The translations under genes and the position numbers were made by a program. The notes beneath the pieces were generated by a model. The model did not search any database. It was not told the DNA's origin and was given only the letters and a program-made list of their open reading frames with translations. From NCBI GenBank assembly GCA_951217055.1, contig OX578277.1, positions 111,418,514-111,482,513 on the forward strand: DNA of 64,000 nt, in the 5' to 3' direction. Each line of letters opens with the position of its first letter. Position 1 is the stretch's first letter. This DNA comes from Gerris lacustris (lineage: Eukaryota > Arthropoda > Insecta > Hemiptera > Gerridae). Positions 1-13,430 of the stretch are shown piece after piece.

Positions 1-485
1 GTGCACGGTTGTTACATTTCACACTTTAAAAAAAATATTTTGGTCAGTAGTTTAAAATAAACATCCAATTTTAATACACCATTAAATAGCACTCTTAAAA
101 GCCTAAACAATGAACTATAACTTAACCTAAAAAGTTTTTGAAAATAGACTTTAATAAATAAAATGCACGGTAATTACGTTTAAAAGGGTTCGTAACTGGA
201 AGAACAATCGGAATTAGCTCTAGCTCCCAACTGAAGGGTTTAGCTCATCCCCTATTAACTATTGCTAGAAAACTAGAGTTGCGGCATTGCAAAAATCTCT
301 CGCCACTTAAAATCTCCCTGCCACAACCAGAGTAGGGCTCACATATATATTATGCAACGGTAATTACATTTTTTTAAAGGACAAACTTTAACTTGAAGTT
401 CCGTTTAGTAATAATTTATTATTTTTAATAACTAACACATATTTTAATCCTGGTAGGACCCTACTTCAAAATTATCCAGTAAGTC
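1..485. repeat. Dispersed repeat family G, left copy
   Basis: About 480 bp here recurs as the reverse complement at about 9230-9707 with only scattered mismatches. The repeat contains three diverged internal copies of a motif like TGCACGGTAATTACATTT, near positions 2, 163 and 353, so it looks modular. No ORF is visible. The left end coincides with the window edge, so this copy may be longer. The class is not resolved. Confidence 0.85.
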
Positions 486-536
486 GACCCACGTCACTGT
501 TTTGTTTTCGTTTGAATGGTTGTTGAGCCAAGTTGT

Positions 537-556
537 GGGGGGGGGGGGGGGGGGGG
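537..556. repeat. Poly-G tract
   Basis: An uninterrupted run of about 20 G. Similar C or G runs occur at about 7791, 14540, 20181, 25340, 46990 and 48185, most of them inside or next to small transposons. Confidence 0.9.
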
Positions 557-710
557 AGAGTAAAACATGTTGGTTTACCTTGTTGTTGTTGAGGTAGTGT
601 GCGTTGTTGAGGATGTACTTCTGGGTGGCTGTCAGGTCGCTCAGCCAAAGAGCCTCACTGCTGTAATGGTAATGACAAGTCCCACGTCAGACAATCACCT
701 CGCCTCCAGC

Positions 711-918
711 ATATACACGCCACTATACGCACCCTCACATATACACGCCACTATACGCACCCTCACATATACACGCCACTATACGCACCCTCACATATAC
801 ACGCCACTATACGCACCCTCACATATACACGCCACTATACGCACCCTCACATATACACGCCACTATACGCACCCTCACATATACACGCCACTATACGCAC
901 CCTCACATATACACACAT
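711..918. repeat. 28-bp minisatellite, 7 full copies
   Basis: The unit begins ATATACACGCCACTATACGC and is 28 bp long. Seven essentially identical copies run head to tail from 711 to 906 and a partial copy follows. Because 28 is not a multiple of 3, the open frame running through it is a product of the repeat and not evidence of a gene. It lies about 0.6 kb beyond the 3' end of RUNDC1. Confidence 0.95.
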
Positions 919-1387
919 CAAACACTGCCCTACATCCCTCCTATAACCAATACTTATAACAAAACAGCTGATACTTAACAATCATTTGGATACTTGGAGG
1001 GGGTAAGAAGGTTGCCCATGTTTGCTAAGAAAGCTTCAAGTTGGACCTTCCATTTACACGACCATGAAAAACATCCATTTCAATAAAAATAATCATAATT
1101 TTATTAAGTTAAAAGGGGAATATTTTAGAAGTTTAAAAAGAGTTACTAAAACAGAGAGCATAGATCAGAGATGCGGAAGATATTGACTGACTATTCGACT
1201 CCTAGAACTGTAGCTTATATTTGCTCAATATAGCTCTCTTCCTAACACCCTGAGTCCTAACATTCCTGAGTGGTAGGTGATAAGGGTATAACGTATAAGT
1301 TAAGTATGGAAGGGTATAACTTGCTGACTACTCGTGGTGGCCAGGGATAAGGTTGGGAACTAAACAACACGGTTATATCAATAACTA

Positions 1388-1393
1388 TTTATT
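1388..1393 (-). terminator. Candidate poly(A) signal for RUNDC1
   Basis: On the minus strand this reads AATAAA, about 110 nt downstream of the RUNDC1 stop codon. It is a position-based inference; cleavage has not been observed. Confidence 0.45.
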
Positions 1394-1503
1394 TGATATG
1401 TACAAAACAAATGCCGAGTTGCACAGAGTTGAAGATAAAGCGATCGTAACTATTTACAAGTGAAAACAGACGGTTTCGACCAGAAACGAAATAATCCTAA
1501 GGG

Positions 1504-3045
1504 TTAGAAGGCGTCCTTGATTTCGTTGAGTTTTCGGACGGCGTGGTCGACAGGGAGGTTGAAGTGGAATTGGTTCAGTTTCTCGAGGCTGACGAACGTG
1601 TCCTCGAAACCCGTCTTGGAGACGTACGACCAGTCGGTGTAGAAGGTCTCTACTATAGGCCGGCAACGGAGGACGAGTTTCAACCAGGGCACGAGGAGCT
1701 TGGTGTTAAGGCCGGCACACACCAGGGCTTTGAACCTCGAATCCTGTCCCTTTTTGTAAGCGTCGTGGGTGGTGATGATGTTACCGAGAGTGCTGAGGAG
1801 ACTCTGTTTGGAGGAGGCCGTCCTCGACCCGCATATGTCCAAGTTGAAGCTCTGAGAGAGTTTGCGAGCCGGAGTAGAGTTGAACTGGTCACCGTTCTTC
1901 ATGTCGTAATACTTGAGAAGCAGTTCCCACGGGTGAAGCTCCTCCACGGCAGAGAGGGACCTCGGCCTGAAGCAGCTTACGAACGGCACTAGGGACTGGT
2001 TATTGTTCACCAGGCCGTGCTGCATCAGGTTCTGGAGACCTACGGCCAGCTGTTTCCTCACCGCGCTCGCCAATTTACTCGTCGTTTGGACCGTCGTTTC
2101 CGAGTCCGATACGTAGTCGCTGTCCGCATACGGCTCGGGTTCCGACGCCAGCTCGATAACGTTTTGGATGGCCAGTTCTAACTGGGCCCGCAAGTCTCCC
2201 CAGTGCTTCGCCTTCATGCTCTTCTTGGGTGAATTGCGATAAAATTTCCTAGTCGTGTGAAACTGAGTCGAAGCGAAGATTTGGAGTAAGGCGGATATCC
2301 TTCTCACGATGTTGATCATCTTTCCGTGGAGTTGATCCGGACGGCTGACGTTATGACCACATCCGGTACAGTCGCATTTGCACTTGCTTTTCTTCCCGGC
2401 GAATTCGTTCGAGTCCACCTGTAAGAAATGGATGTACCTCTCCAGATCCGAGAGCTGAGTTTTTAATTGGAGCACGAGCTGCTCCTTCATCTTCAACGGG
2501 TTGATGACTTCGTTCACCGCTTTGTCCACGTACCTCTTTAAATCTTCGACTGACATCTTATCTATTTCGTCCACGTTCAGATTGAGCTGATCTTTGAGTT
2601 GGTCTAAGATGACCTTTTGTCGCTCGATTATGAGATTCTGAGGAGGTCCTCCGTCACCGGCTTCGTAAGCGTAGCTCTCGAGGTCGGCCAGCTGACGCTT
2701 CAGCCTGTCTATGAGCTCGCTCTGTTTGGCCCGTTGCTGGTTGAGCGTCTCTTCCAACTCCGCCGCGTCCGTCGACAGCCTTTTTTTAACTATGCCGGCG
2801 TCGACCTCTGGAATACCCCTGAACGCGAACTCCTCTAAATTCTTCAAGAGTATCTCTTTCTCTTCGGGTGCGGCGTCGACGATCTGCCTCAGCCTGAACT
2901 GGACCTGAGCGAAGTGAGTCGTGAGGGCGATGAGAGAAGAGTTGAGGAGTTCGTACTGCTCCTCCAGGCCGTCGAGGCCGCCTCCGAAACGCATCTCTTC
3001 CACCGAGCCCTCGGGGCTACCCATGTCATCCACTCCGACCAGCAT
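1504..3045 (-). CDS. Rundc1: RUN domain-containing protein 1 (RUNDC1)
   Basis: This is a complete 513-residue protein with an unbroken reading frame. Residues about 25-70 carry the family hallmark HFAQVQFRLRQI and FAFRGIPE. Charged heptad-rich stretches at about 90-125 and 140-210 predict coiled coils. A cysteine cluster, KCKCDCTGCGH, lies at about 221-231. Residues about 285-500 form the C-terminal RUN domain, with HPWELLLKYY and LVPWLKLVLRCRP inside it. RUN domains are helical modules usually linked to Rab or Rap GTPases and membrane traffic; human RUNDC1 has been linked to p53 regulation, which cannot be judged here. An in-frame TGA two codons upstream fixes ATG 3045 as the first start in this exon. 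The GC content is much higher than in the flanks. A strong acceptor (TTTGTTTTCAG) ends at 3083, so the exon probably starts at 3082 and the gene has an upstream non-coding or uORF exon. Confidence 0.95.
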   Translation of the reverse strand: MLVGVDDMGSPEGSVEEMRFGGGLDGLEEQYELLNSSLIALTTHFAQVQFRLRQIVDAAPEEKEILLKNLEEFAFRGIPEVDAGIVKKRLSTDAAELEETLNQQRAKQSELIDRLKRQLADLESYAYEAGDGGPPQNLIIERQKVILDQLKDQLNLNVDEIDKMSVEDLKRYVDKAVNEVINPLKMKEQLVLQLKTQLSDLERYIHFLQVDSNEFAGKKSKCKCDCTGCGHNVSRPDQLHGKMINIVRRISALLQIFASTQFHTTRKFYRNSPKKSMKAKHWGDLRAQLELAIQNVIELASEPEPYADSDYVSDSETTVQTTSKLASAVRKQLAVGLQNLMQHGLVNNNQSLVPFVSCFRPRSLSAVEELHPWELLLKYYDMKNGDQFNSTPARKLSQSFNLDICGSRTASSKQSLLSTLGNIITTHDAYKKGQDSRFKALVCAGLNTKLLVPWLKLVLRCRPIVETFYTDWSYVSKTGFEDTFVSLEKLNQFHFNLPVDHAVRKLNEIKDAF

Positions 3046-3540
3046 TTCTCATCGCCTTTCTTCCACTACTACCATAAACAAGCTGAAAACAAACAGACGA
3101 CACAAACCCTCAGTTAATAACAAAAAGAACTTGCTCCGACATCCTACCTGTGTTCCAGATCAACTCGCGCGCAAACCACCTATAAGTGTAACGGCATTAG
3201 AAACGAAATACAAAAGAATAAATCCGATTTTTATTTAAGCAGACTGAAGTATCGATTTGTTCAATTTTAAGTAACGGTTTACACCGGTAGGTAACGATAA
3301 TCCTATTAGTAACAGATCATTCGGCTGAAATTCTTATCAGAAATACGACATGGTTCCTCAGACACAAGCACGTTAATGTGCTCATTACAGATATTACCTT
3401 AAGAGTAATTCCGAGACCATTACAGGTATTACTTTAATTAGCAATTCCGAGACCGACCTCCAACATATTGAAATGAGATGACACACCCAATTTAAAGCCG
3501 ATACAAATTACAGGACCAAGGGATCGGCTATTTTACACAT

Positions 3541-5400
<1,860 letters not shown>

Positions 5401-6102
5401 AACAGGTCAAGTGTGTGCTAGTCAGCACACAGCGAGGGTCCGTAGGCCACACTGTATACAACAGTGTTTTTTTAAAATGCTAAAAAGCTTACTTTGAACC
5501 ATTCTAAGGGTCTGATATTCTCAAAACACACTCTGATAAAGTATTTTTTTGCCACTGAACCGGACTACAACCATATAAATACATCGAAAAGACCATAATT
5601 ATAAAAAAAACGTATTTTGTCAATAAAAAATAAAATAATATTTTTTTCGAAATTCCCAAAAAGTGGTATCTTTACTTTTGGTCGAAGAATGTTCAGGAAT
5701 TTTTTCAGATTTTTTGCACTTCACATAAGCGAGATAGAGGGGGGGGGGGGACACGTTTCGCTCCCACTTCAAACTTGCCTACGCTCGCCCTATCAAAGTT
5801 ATATCCAAAGAATTATATATTTTTGTAATCAGCTCGACGTACCCTTTCATATGATACCCCTCACGGTGTCGAAAAAAATAAAAAATTTTAACCCTTACGT
5901 TTTTTTACCCTAATTTTTTTGAAAAATATTTTTTTTAAGTCGCTATATTTTTAAAATATGTGGGTAGGTACAAGACACATACATGCCAAATTTCAAAGTG
6001 ATCGGACGAAAAGTGCAGCCGTGAGAGCAGGCGACAGGACGGACGGACAGACACACGCAGGAAAATATAAGGGTCCTTGGTTTTGCCTACGGACCCTAAA
6101 AA
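5401..6102 (+). repeat. Dispersed repeat family C, copy 1
   Basis: About 700 bp, starting AACAGGTCAAGTGTGTGCTA and ending GCCTACGGACCCTAAAAAC. Near-identical copies lie at 28327-29036 and 56242-56971. Sub-terminal GGGTCCGTAGGC near the start and GCCTACGGACCC at the end are reverse complements. It has no long ORF, so it is probably non-autonomous; class unresolved. Confidence 0.9.
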
Positions 6103-6439
6103 CTACGAAGCGAAACATTGCCAACGTGTCGGTTCTAGTAATCTTACGGCTTTTTGTTGATCACTGGACTTAACTAAGTGTGTCATTACTCTTATCAGCA
6201 AACTTACTAGTACTCACTTCGCGCTCAAGAGTTGTTATCAGTTAATACACCCAGCACGCACCTAGACTAACCCTTAAGATTCTTAAATGTTTTAACTTAT
6301 TTTGTAAAACAAAAAAAAAGTGGCAAAACGTACGAAAGTGAAGAGAGACACGGTGAGATAACATTGACTCAGTAGAGAGCCAAATAAAATCATGTACATA
6401 GTACATAGTACATCAACTCTTAACTCTACTGCTTTGGTA

Positions 6440-7085
6440 TTAGAGTTCTTTTAAAGTTATAGTGTCTCTCTCTTCCTACATTATATCCGCCGCAATATCT
6501 TAGTCGGCAGCCAACTATAAGCGACAACCGAGAAAAGTGTCGGATCGATCGGGGCAGCACAAAAAACCGGACCGCGAGTCGCCCCGCACAATATACAAAT
6601 CGACTCGACTTGTCTTTGTTCAAACAAAGAAAACGTCCGCGAGTAAGGAGCGGAAGATACCGGAAAGATTTCCCGTGTCGTGTGAAGAACATATGGTGGA
6701 CGATTAGGTACCGTCGTGGCGAGCGGCAAGTACGAGCGACACGTCCCTATGACTAGGTGACAAAGCCGACATACGTAAACCTAGGCTCTGGGGCGTGTGA
6801 GTCGATCTGGAACATCAGGCACAGAAGAGTATACTGGCCTGACTAAACAGTCGGTAGGTTCGGAGCACAAAGCGTACGTCAAGTACAAGAGAAAGGTAAA
6901 TACAAATAGAACATTACGTTTGAAGTGTCGAAGGTGGAAGTGCAGGAACCGTAGATAGTCAGGTGTACAAGCAACGCCGCACTTAGCTTAAAGCCGACTC
7001 GGGGCGGAGGAGGGGGCCGCAGTATTGAACCAAGCACAGGGCGCCTGCGGGAGGGGGCCTTATCAACAACATGGCCGACCTTCTT
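6440..7085. other. CpG-containing, GC-richer island
   Basis: Base composition rises clearly above the surroundings, with many CG dinucleotides (for example 6540-6690 and 6990-7070). No coding exon can be defended. It may be a promoter or untranslated exon of a minus-strand transcript that includes RUNDC1, or an unrelated GC-rich repeat. Confidence 0.35.
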
Positions 7086-7531
7086 ATCACTTTAACCTAC
7101 CCCCACACACTACCATCATAACAATAACACTACTCACACAGCTAGACCAAATTCCACTAACCTTACAACTACCGACATCCCTACAACCTTCCTAAACTCC
7201 CCTCCATCTCACAATCTTACCTCGATATATAAAACGTTAACATAATAAGGCATGGATAAGGTACCACAACTTGCTGAGGCAGAAAACCAATTTCATCTTA
7301 ATATAATCTAATCACAATACACATAACTCGTACTTAAATACGCTTAGTGCGGCTCCCTACAACAGAAAAATACGTCGCGCAGCAAGTTACTCAGGCTTTC
7401 TAAGTTTAGGGACAACTTCAAGTTGACAAGAGAATATAGTGGACTTAACACACGCATGACACCCACACATAGGACATATCAGTGAGAGGAATCAAGGAGA
7501 AGGGAGAAGGGTTCGGTCAGTCAGTCCTTAC

Positions 7532-7593
7532 AATTGCCTATTGTTGTTTTCCGAGGCGAGATGATTGTCGTTGGTGATGAGGCCGGTGTCCAT
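7532..7593 (-). other. Candidate RUNDC1 5' exon with upstream ORF
   Basis: On the minus strand a GC-rich leader (about 7850-7594, broken by a poly-G run) is followed by ATG at 7593, 20 codons reading MDTGLITNDNHLASENNNRQ, and a good donor GTAAGG starting at 7531. Splicing to the acceptor before 3082 continues this frame for 11 more codons to a TGA lying one codon before the RUNDC1 ATG and in the same frame. This is inferred from splice signals and phase only. It could instead be the first exon of another minus-strand gene, or not transcribed at all. Confidence 0.4.
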
Positions 7594-7850
7594 GACGGCG
7601 GCGGCTGGCCGTGGGGGCCGCCTTCACCACCCCCACACTATCAGACACACACGCAGCTGCGCACTCTAAAACCACGCACTCGACACGGAACAGGGCACCG
7701 AGACTCTCCGCCGCCTGCAAGGTACTGGTGTCTTGCAGTCTCGCTAGCAGCACTGCGGGGTCGCCCCCCCGGGGTGGTGATGACGTCACCCCCCCCCCCC
7801 CCCCCCCCCCCCCTGGATCATCACCACCTTCCCTCTCACCCGCTGACACA
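7594..7850 (-). promoter_or_regulatory. GC-rich leader / promoter-like region
   Basis: A CpG-rich segment, with a G run of about 23 on the minus strand at 7791-7813, lies directly upstream of the candidate ATG at 7593. A GTGACGTCATCAC-type palindrome (about 7778-7790) contains TGACGTCA, the consensus CREB/ATF site. Promoter function is inferred from composition and position. Confidence 0.35.
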
Positions 7851-8350
7851 CTGATTGATGCCTATTGATTCACGTCCCATGCACTCCCTTGCATCTCCTC
7901 CACTCTTTCACTCCAATTAGGCTCCTGTAGATCACTTCAATCCTCTTCAAAACTTTACTTCCTTACAACCCCCAAATGAAAGTATCGCAACACCTTAATT
8001 CAATATTTAAGCCCGTAACAGAAATTTAAAGTGATTGACTAAGGTTCCTCTATATTAAATAATTCAATTTAGAATTCTCAAGTCAATTTATACGAGTGTA
8101 GAAGTAGATAGAACCTCTGAACCTAACTATATAACGGACTAATAGGGGCTAAGGGTTGTCCGCATTTATGAAAGTCCGTTATATAACAAATAATACTGCA
8201 AATTACTGTACATCAATGAAATTACATTAGTTAAGAATAAAAGAGTTTATCTACGATTGATACGAAATATAAACATTATATCTTTGTTTAGATGCGTAGA
8301 AAGTGATTATTAACGTACTTGTATTCATTGCGCATGCGCGTCTCATAGTT

Positions 8351-8406
8351 CTGAATAATTCCTCTTCTTTACCGCGCTAGCGTGGTAAAGAAGAGGAATT
8401 CTTCAG
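8351..8406. repeat. 56-nt near-perfect palindrome
   Basis: Two 26-nt arms flank the centre CTAG, with only about two mismatched pairs. The inner arm reads CCTCTTCTTTACCGCG and is mirrored by CGTGGTAAAGAAGAGG. No flanking direct repeat was found, so it cannot be assigned to an element. A stable DNA or RNA hairpin is possible. The surrounding 7.87-8.87 kb holds nothing else recognisable. Confidence 0.9.
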
Positions 8407-8881
8407 CTTTACGCACGATTAGCGTGTTTGTTTACATTTAACAAAACTAATTTGCAGTTCTTTTATTAAAATAACTGTTTATATCGAGTTTTTAGTGAAA
8501 AGCAATAAGTGAATCAAGTGACTTTGACGAAAATGTGGAGAATAATACTCCTCCAGAAATAATTAATTCGGAAAAAAATACAACTCAAGAATAAATGCTA
8601 TCTTTATCAAGAGAGAGATACATACCAACTTACATACAGCAAGTTTATTTTTTTCTGTATTTATTATTTAAATCTAACAATCGTAGATAAAGTACGGTAC
8701 GCAACTCGTGCGAAAACGGCAGTTTGCATTGCTCGTGTGGTTTAACTACCCTCGCTATCGCTCGGGTGCAAACTCCACACTCGCATGCAAAATGCTACTT
8801 TCCGCACTCGATGCGTAATGTACTATTACCATAGACATAGGTTTAATAAGCGATTTTAACCAAATTCTAACCAAACAGAAC

Positions 8882-10621
8882 CAGTGGTGTAGTGGCAAAT
8901 TTTCCAGTGTGGGAACGCTAAATATATTTGTCAAATTATAAGGAAAGTCGTATTTGGGTGATTCCAATTTAAAGAAAGTGCAATCTTCATGTCCTAGATG
9001 AATAACTGGAGCGTTTTTCACATAATTGACAGGATTTTTCTTCATGGTAACTCAGTTAAGCTTACAGAACTACAACCAAGCAAAAAAATAATGCGCCGCA
9101 TAATTTTAATCGCTACAAAAAAATTCAAACGGCAATTTTGTAACAACCGTGGCCGTGGCTGTCCTTAAGTCAGTTGTTCTTATTCACTTCACACTAGTTC
9201 ATACATTAATAATTTTATTCAAAAACTTATTGGATAATTTTGAAGTAGTGTCCTACCAGGATTAAAATATGTGTTAGTTATAAAAAATAATAAATTATTA
9301 CTAAACGGAACTTCAAGTTAAAGGTTGTCCTTTAAAAAAATGTAATTAACCAAGGCATTATATATATGTGACCCCTACTCTAGTTGTGGCAGGGTGATTT
9401 TAAGTGGCGAGAGATTTTTGCAATGCCGCAACACTGGTTTTCTAACAACAGTTGATAGGGAATGAGCTGAACCCTTCAGTTGGGAGCTAGCGCTAATTCC
9501 GATTGTTCTTCCAGTTACGTACCCTTTTAAACGTAATTACCGTGCATGTTATTAAAGTCTATTTTAAAAACCTTTTTAGGTTAAGTTATAGTTCATTGTT
9601 TAGGCTTTTTAAGAGTGCTATTTAATGGTGTATTAAAATTGGATTTTTATTTTAAACTACTGACCAAAATATTTTCTTAAAGTGTGAAATGTAACAACCA
9701 TGCACGAAAATGTGTAATTCACGTGGCTTAATTACCATGTTTTAAAAAAAAACTTAATTCCGGCCTAAAAAATTAAAAAATTATTTCCCATCTGTCCCGC
9801 ATGCTGCAATATATCTGAAATTAGTCCAAGAACATTCTATAATTTTTCCTGAATTTTTTTAAAAAGTCAAAATTTTCAGTCTAAGTCCAATATTAGATTC
9901 CAAAATAGCACTTAAAATTGGAATCACCCATTTATATAATTTCCTAGACCTACAACAGCCAAGAGCATAGAATTATAAGGTACCGTTTACAAATATGTAA
10001 TAATAATACGTGTAATAATAAAAGCAAATACACATATTATTATTATTATTATTACAAATATGTTAATTGGGGGGTAGCGCCCCACCACCGGCCCAGGGAA
10101 CTCCAGAATCACGGTCTGCAGCTGCAACATGCTATCCACAGTGACAATGACAATACAAAGTACAAGTGAGGTTATCTTTATATCAGATTGCACATTCATA
10201 TTATTATTTAAGATCATCATCAATCGAGTTTACAAATGTTTGTAAAGTATTGTTTTTATTATTTACATCGATTATTTGGTACTTCTTTAGCTTGTTACTC
10301 CCCTATGTTATTTTAGAATATAAATGACTTTGACTAAATATCAATTAAGACGAAGGGATGTTTAGTCCAATGTACTTTGGGACAAAGGAATATCACACTT
10401 CTGTTTTTATAAGGGGAGTAACAGTCTAAAGAAGAACATTCCGTAAACTTTCTTTAGATTGTTACTCACCTTTGTTTTTTTTATAAGGGGGGTAACAATC
10501 TAAAGAAGTGCCAATCATTTTATACCAATCAAATTTTTAACCAATCAATCATTAATTTTGCATTTTTTTTAACCTTGAAAAACAAGTGTGGGAACACCGT
10601 TCCCACTCCACTACGCCACTG
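8882..10621. mobile_element. hAT-like element with 8-bp target duplication
   Basis: The left end is CAGTGGTGTAGTGG and the right end CCACTACGCCACTG, inverted repeats of the CAGTGGCGTAG type known from hAT elements. They are flanked by 8-bp direct repeats AACAGAAC (8874-8881) and AATAGAAC (10622-10629), one mismatch apart. Internal inverted pieces (GGGTGATTCCAATTT near 8958 and its complement near 9915) support a foldback body. No transposase ORF is intact. A family G copy lies inside it. Confidence 0.75.
9230..9707. repeat. Dispersed repeat family G, right inverted copy
   Basis: Reverse-complement copy of positions about 1-485, nested inside the hAT-like element. Its end reads CATGCACGAA, matching the start of the window. 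The two copies face each other 8.7 kb apart, with RUNDC1 between them. Confidence 0.88.
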
Positions 10622-10839
10622 AATAGAACGGGTCACAGGGTCTTGGGTCAGGCGGCAAATCGTGAAGTTTCATAGAAATACTCGTCAGGTGATGGTGTCA
10701 AACGACAATTTGTTCAATTTATGCAATACCTTTTCTTGCATCTTACTTGGAAGTATACAGATAAAAAATAATGTCAACCATTTTTATTATTGAGCTGAGC
10801 GAAGCTCTTATACTACACTTTGCATTTTTTCTGACGCAT

Positions 10840-11190
10840 ACTCCTGAACGGTTGAACCAATCTACACAAAATTTGGACTAACCGCAGGAAGGTATAAATC
10901 TGAAATGGTCCAAATTGGTACACAGGGGTACGGGGTACAAAAGATTCCTCCTGAACGGCTGAACCGATTCGCACGAAATTCGGCAAGGTCATAGTGACCA
11001 ACCACAGGAAGTTATAAATCTGAAATGGTCCAATTTCGTATACAGGGGTACGGGGTACAAAAGTTTCCTCCTGTACGGCTGAACCGATTTGCACGAAATT
11101 CGGCACGGTCATTGTTACCAACCACAGGAAAGTATAAATCTGAAATGGTCCAAATTGGTACACAGGAGTACGGGGTTCGGGGTACAAAAG
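10840..11190. repeat. Three tandem ~120-bp units
   Basis: Each unit reads roughly CTGAACGGCTGAACCGATT, then CTGAAATGGTCCAA, then ACAGGGGTACGGGGTACAAA. The minus-strand ORF that repeats PRTPVYQFGPFQIY follows these units and is not a recognised protein. The unit end (GTACGGGGTACAAAAGT) and what follows to about 11290 match family D pieces at 61640-61760 and, inverted, 15890-15990. Confidence 0.8.
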
Positions 11191-11936
11191 TGAAAATAGT
11201 ATATGCTCTTCATGATGCTTGTCGTTGGAAAGCTCTTTACGAGTACAGTTATTGTTGTTATTTTTGTCATATTTTCATTTAAGAGGGGGTAAAATAGAAA
11301 CACAGGAAAAAATGATTTTTAATTCTTTAGAAGTTGGGTCAAACAAAGGAATAAAAGTCTCACTTTTGCAATATTTCGATCCCTCCTTGGATCATTCTCA
11401 AGCTGACTGTCTAGAAGATTACATCATGATGATTATTATTATTTTAAAATCGGTTTGGATGTCGAAAAGTAGTAAAATTGAATCATAGTGATTCTCGTCA
11501 TTTAGCTGAAAGCAGTTTCTGTTTATTGCACTATTAGTTTAAAATTAATAAATCCATTATTTTAATGTAAGCAAGTTTCTCATATTTAATTAAAAAAAAT
11601 TTTTTTTTCTTTCTACTCCTTTATCACTTCAACTTATCTTTCACTGAGCAATACTTAAACTGATGATTTTTAATTAAAAATAGAGATTTTACTATTTTTG
11701 ATCCGATTTCAGCTGTTTATAAATACAAATGTTTATTGGTTAAGATTAAAATGCACGCTCAGCTCAATATTGCAAGCAGACAACTGTATTGCACACCTAG
11801 TATATGTGAGTTTTATTAATGGTTTTGTCCGGTATAAGCTAAGTCCGCTGTAGAAGGAAAGGTCCGTTATTGCGAGTCTCTCTCTTTGTAGCTTTAGTTT
11901 GGAGGGATTAAAGAACAAATTACACACTTATAATTT

Positions 11937-12545
11937 GTTTCCGAGCTTACCGAAGGTAACGGAAGCTATGTGATCGTTCTGAAGAACCAAAATATTTAAT
12001 GTCTCCGATTTCAAAAATTCCAAGACAGAAATCCTTTTCAGAAATCAGGAAACATTTTTGGTTCAGTGTCTGTCTGTTGGCCTTTCGCTCAATTTTTGCG
12101 AACCGACACATCTTAAAAACTACATGTCCGATTTTAATGAAATTTTGATGTTAGGTCATTATTATAATTGTTGGTCTCATGTAAGTTTCAATTGTCTATG
12201 CCCAATTTTTCCTCTTCTACAAGCGCACAAATATACATTTATTTACACCCGTATATCTTCAAAAGTACCCATCTGATTTTTATGAAATTTGTATGGTTGG
12301 TCGAAAGTAGACCGCAGATAGCACAAAATTAATTTCAACCGTCTGCACTCTTTAAATTTTGCTAAATTGATACTTTCTCATGTAAAAAATCAAAACAATT
12401 TTGACTGAATTGATTAAAAACAGGAGAACGTTGACAAGAATGGCTTGTAAAAGCATAAAATCAATAAAGTACGGACTAGGATGCGAGGAAGCTATGTGCC
12501 ACACTAATTGGCAGTCTGTTTTTAGTAATTACCAAATTTTTCAAC
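11937..12545 (+). repeat. Dispersed repeat family A, copy 1
   Basis: Starts TTTCCGAGCTTACCGAAGGT and ends with GCCACACTAATTGGCAGTCT, as the copy at 43389-43957 does. Between them are CTGTCTGT microsatellite traces and a decayed non-coding body. Partial copies lie at 18370-18910, 41450-42090, 46030-46310 and, inverted, 16225-16310. Confidence 0.8.
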
Positions 12546-12774
12546 AGGGATGTCAAATAAAATGTAGGTTGACTCCTCAGCCCTTGACAGACACTTAACT
12601 AACCCCGCCCCTCTTCTACTTGGTACTTCCAAAAACGTCCTTAAATTAATTCTTAGTTGCCATATATTATTATGTCCTAAGGACAAGCCTATATAAGTAT
12701 GTTCAGGCTAGGCTCGAAAACCCTTTTTTTCACTTCCTCCCCCCTAAATTCCAAAGTATTTTTACTTTCCTATA

Positions 12775-13430
12775 TAAGGAGAAAGTATTGTGATTGCGCG
12801 AAAATTCGATTTTGATGGATTTGGATTTTGAGGTTCCTGAGTCCAAAAAAGAGTTTAAAAAAAAAAAAAAAATGCTGTCTGCCGTCTGTGCAGTGCAGAA
12901 GCGTGGAGCCTAAACTACTGGGCCGAGAAAAAATGGCATACATTTTTATACTCCGAGGCGAAATCGAGAAATGAATTTTAGCTCCAAATTTGGGGGGTGC
13001 TCCCCCTAAAAAACTCTGAAAAAAAATTATCTTTCATCTCAAAAAACGGTTTCAGCGATTTTGCTTTAAAAAAATCTAAAATACAGTCCATTTAAATACG
13101 AATCTAACGATATTTGCCGTTTTTCCGGGAAAACTCTACTTAAAGAAAACCACTTTTTACTACGTTTTTATTAATTAGCTTGCTTTCTTGTTTGTTTGTT
13201 TGTTTGTTTGTCCGGTACAAATCTTGCAAACGATTTTTGACTAACTTCCCAAATAGCTAGGCACTTGAAACTTTTAGAATAGCTCAGAACACGATGACAA
13301 TGCATTATTTTAATACTTATACCCGTCTTTCAGCAGAATTTAATTAGTTTTCAGCAAATTTTGCTGTATGGAAAGTTAGTTCGGAAAAAATCCGCAAGTT
13401 ATTTTATTTGTTTTGACGTATCCCATATTT
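12775..13430 (+). repeat. Families B and F, adjacent copies
   Basis: Family B (12775-13140) has GAAAGTATTGTGATTGCGCG, a GACTCAGG-type motif, CTGTGCAG and GGGTGCTCCCCC. Family F (13172-13430) starts with TTGTTTG microsatellite and contains TTTTCAGCAAATTTTGCTGT. F recurs inverted at 61291-61515; B recurs at 57290-57640 and, inverted, at 13915-14010, 58310-58910, 58915-59480 and 60450-61035. Confidence 0.75.

Noticed and set aside
567..959. 130-residue ORF over the 28-bp minisatellite
   Set aside because: The frame follows the tandem repeat and cycles through three phases of the same 28-bp unit; nothing resembles a protein family.
1543..1992. 149-residue plus-strand ORF opposite RUNDC1
   Set aside because: Antisense shadow of a GC-rich coding exon; no family resemblance.
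7538..7849. 103-residue minus-strand ORF as a protein-coding exon
   Set aside because: It reads through a long G run as poly-Gly and lacks an acceptor; the frame starting at ATG 7593 with a donor is a better reading.
8755..9045. 96-residue minus-strand ORF as a hAT transposase remnant
   Set aside because: It crosses the element's border at 8882 and shows no transposase motif.
10813..11187. 124-residue ORF with PRTPVYQFGPFQIY repeats
   Set aside because: It translates the three ~120-bp repeat units of family D; the same DNA elsewhere has no conserved frame.
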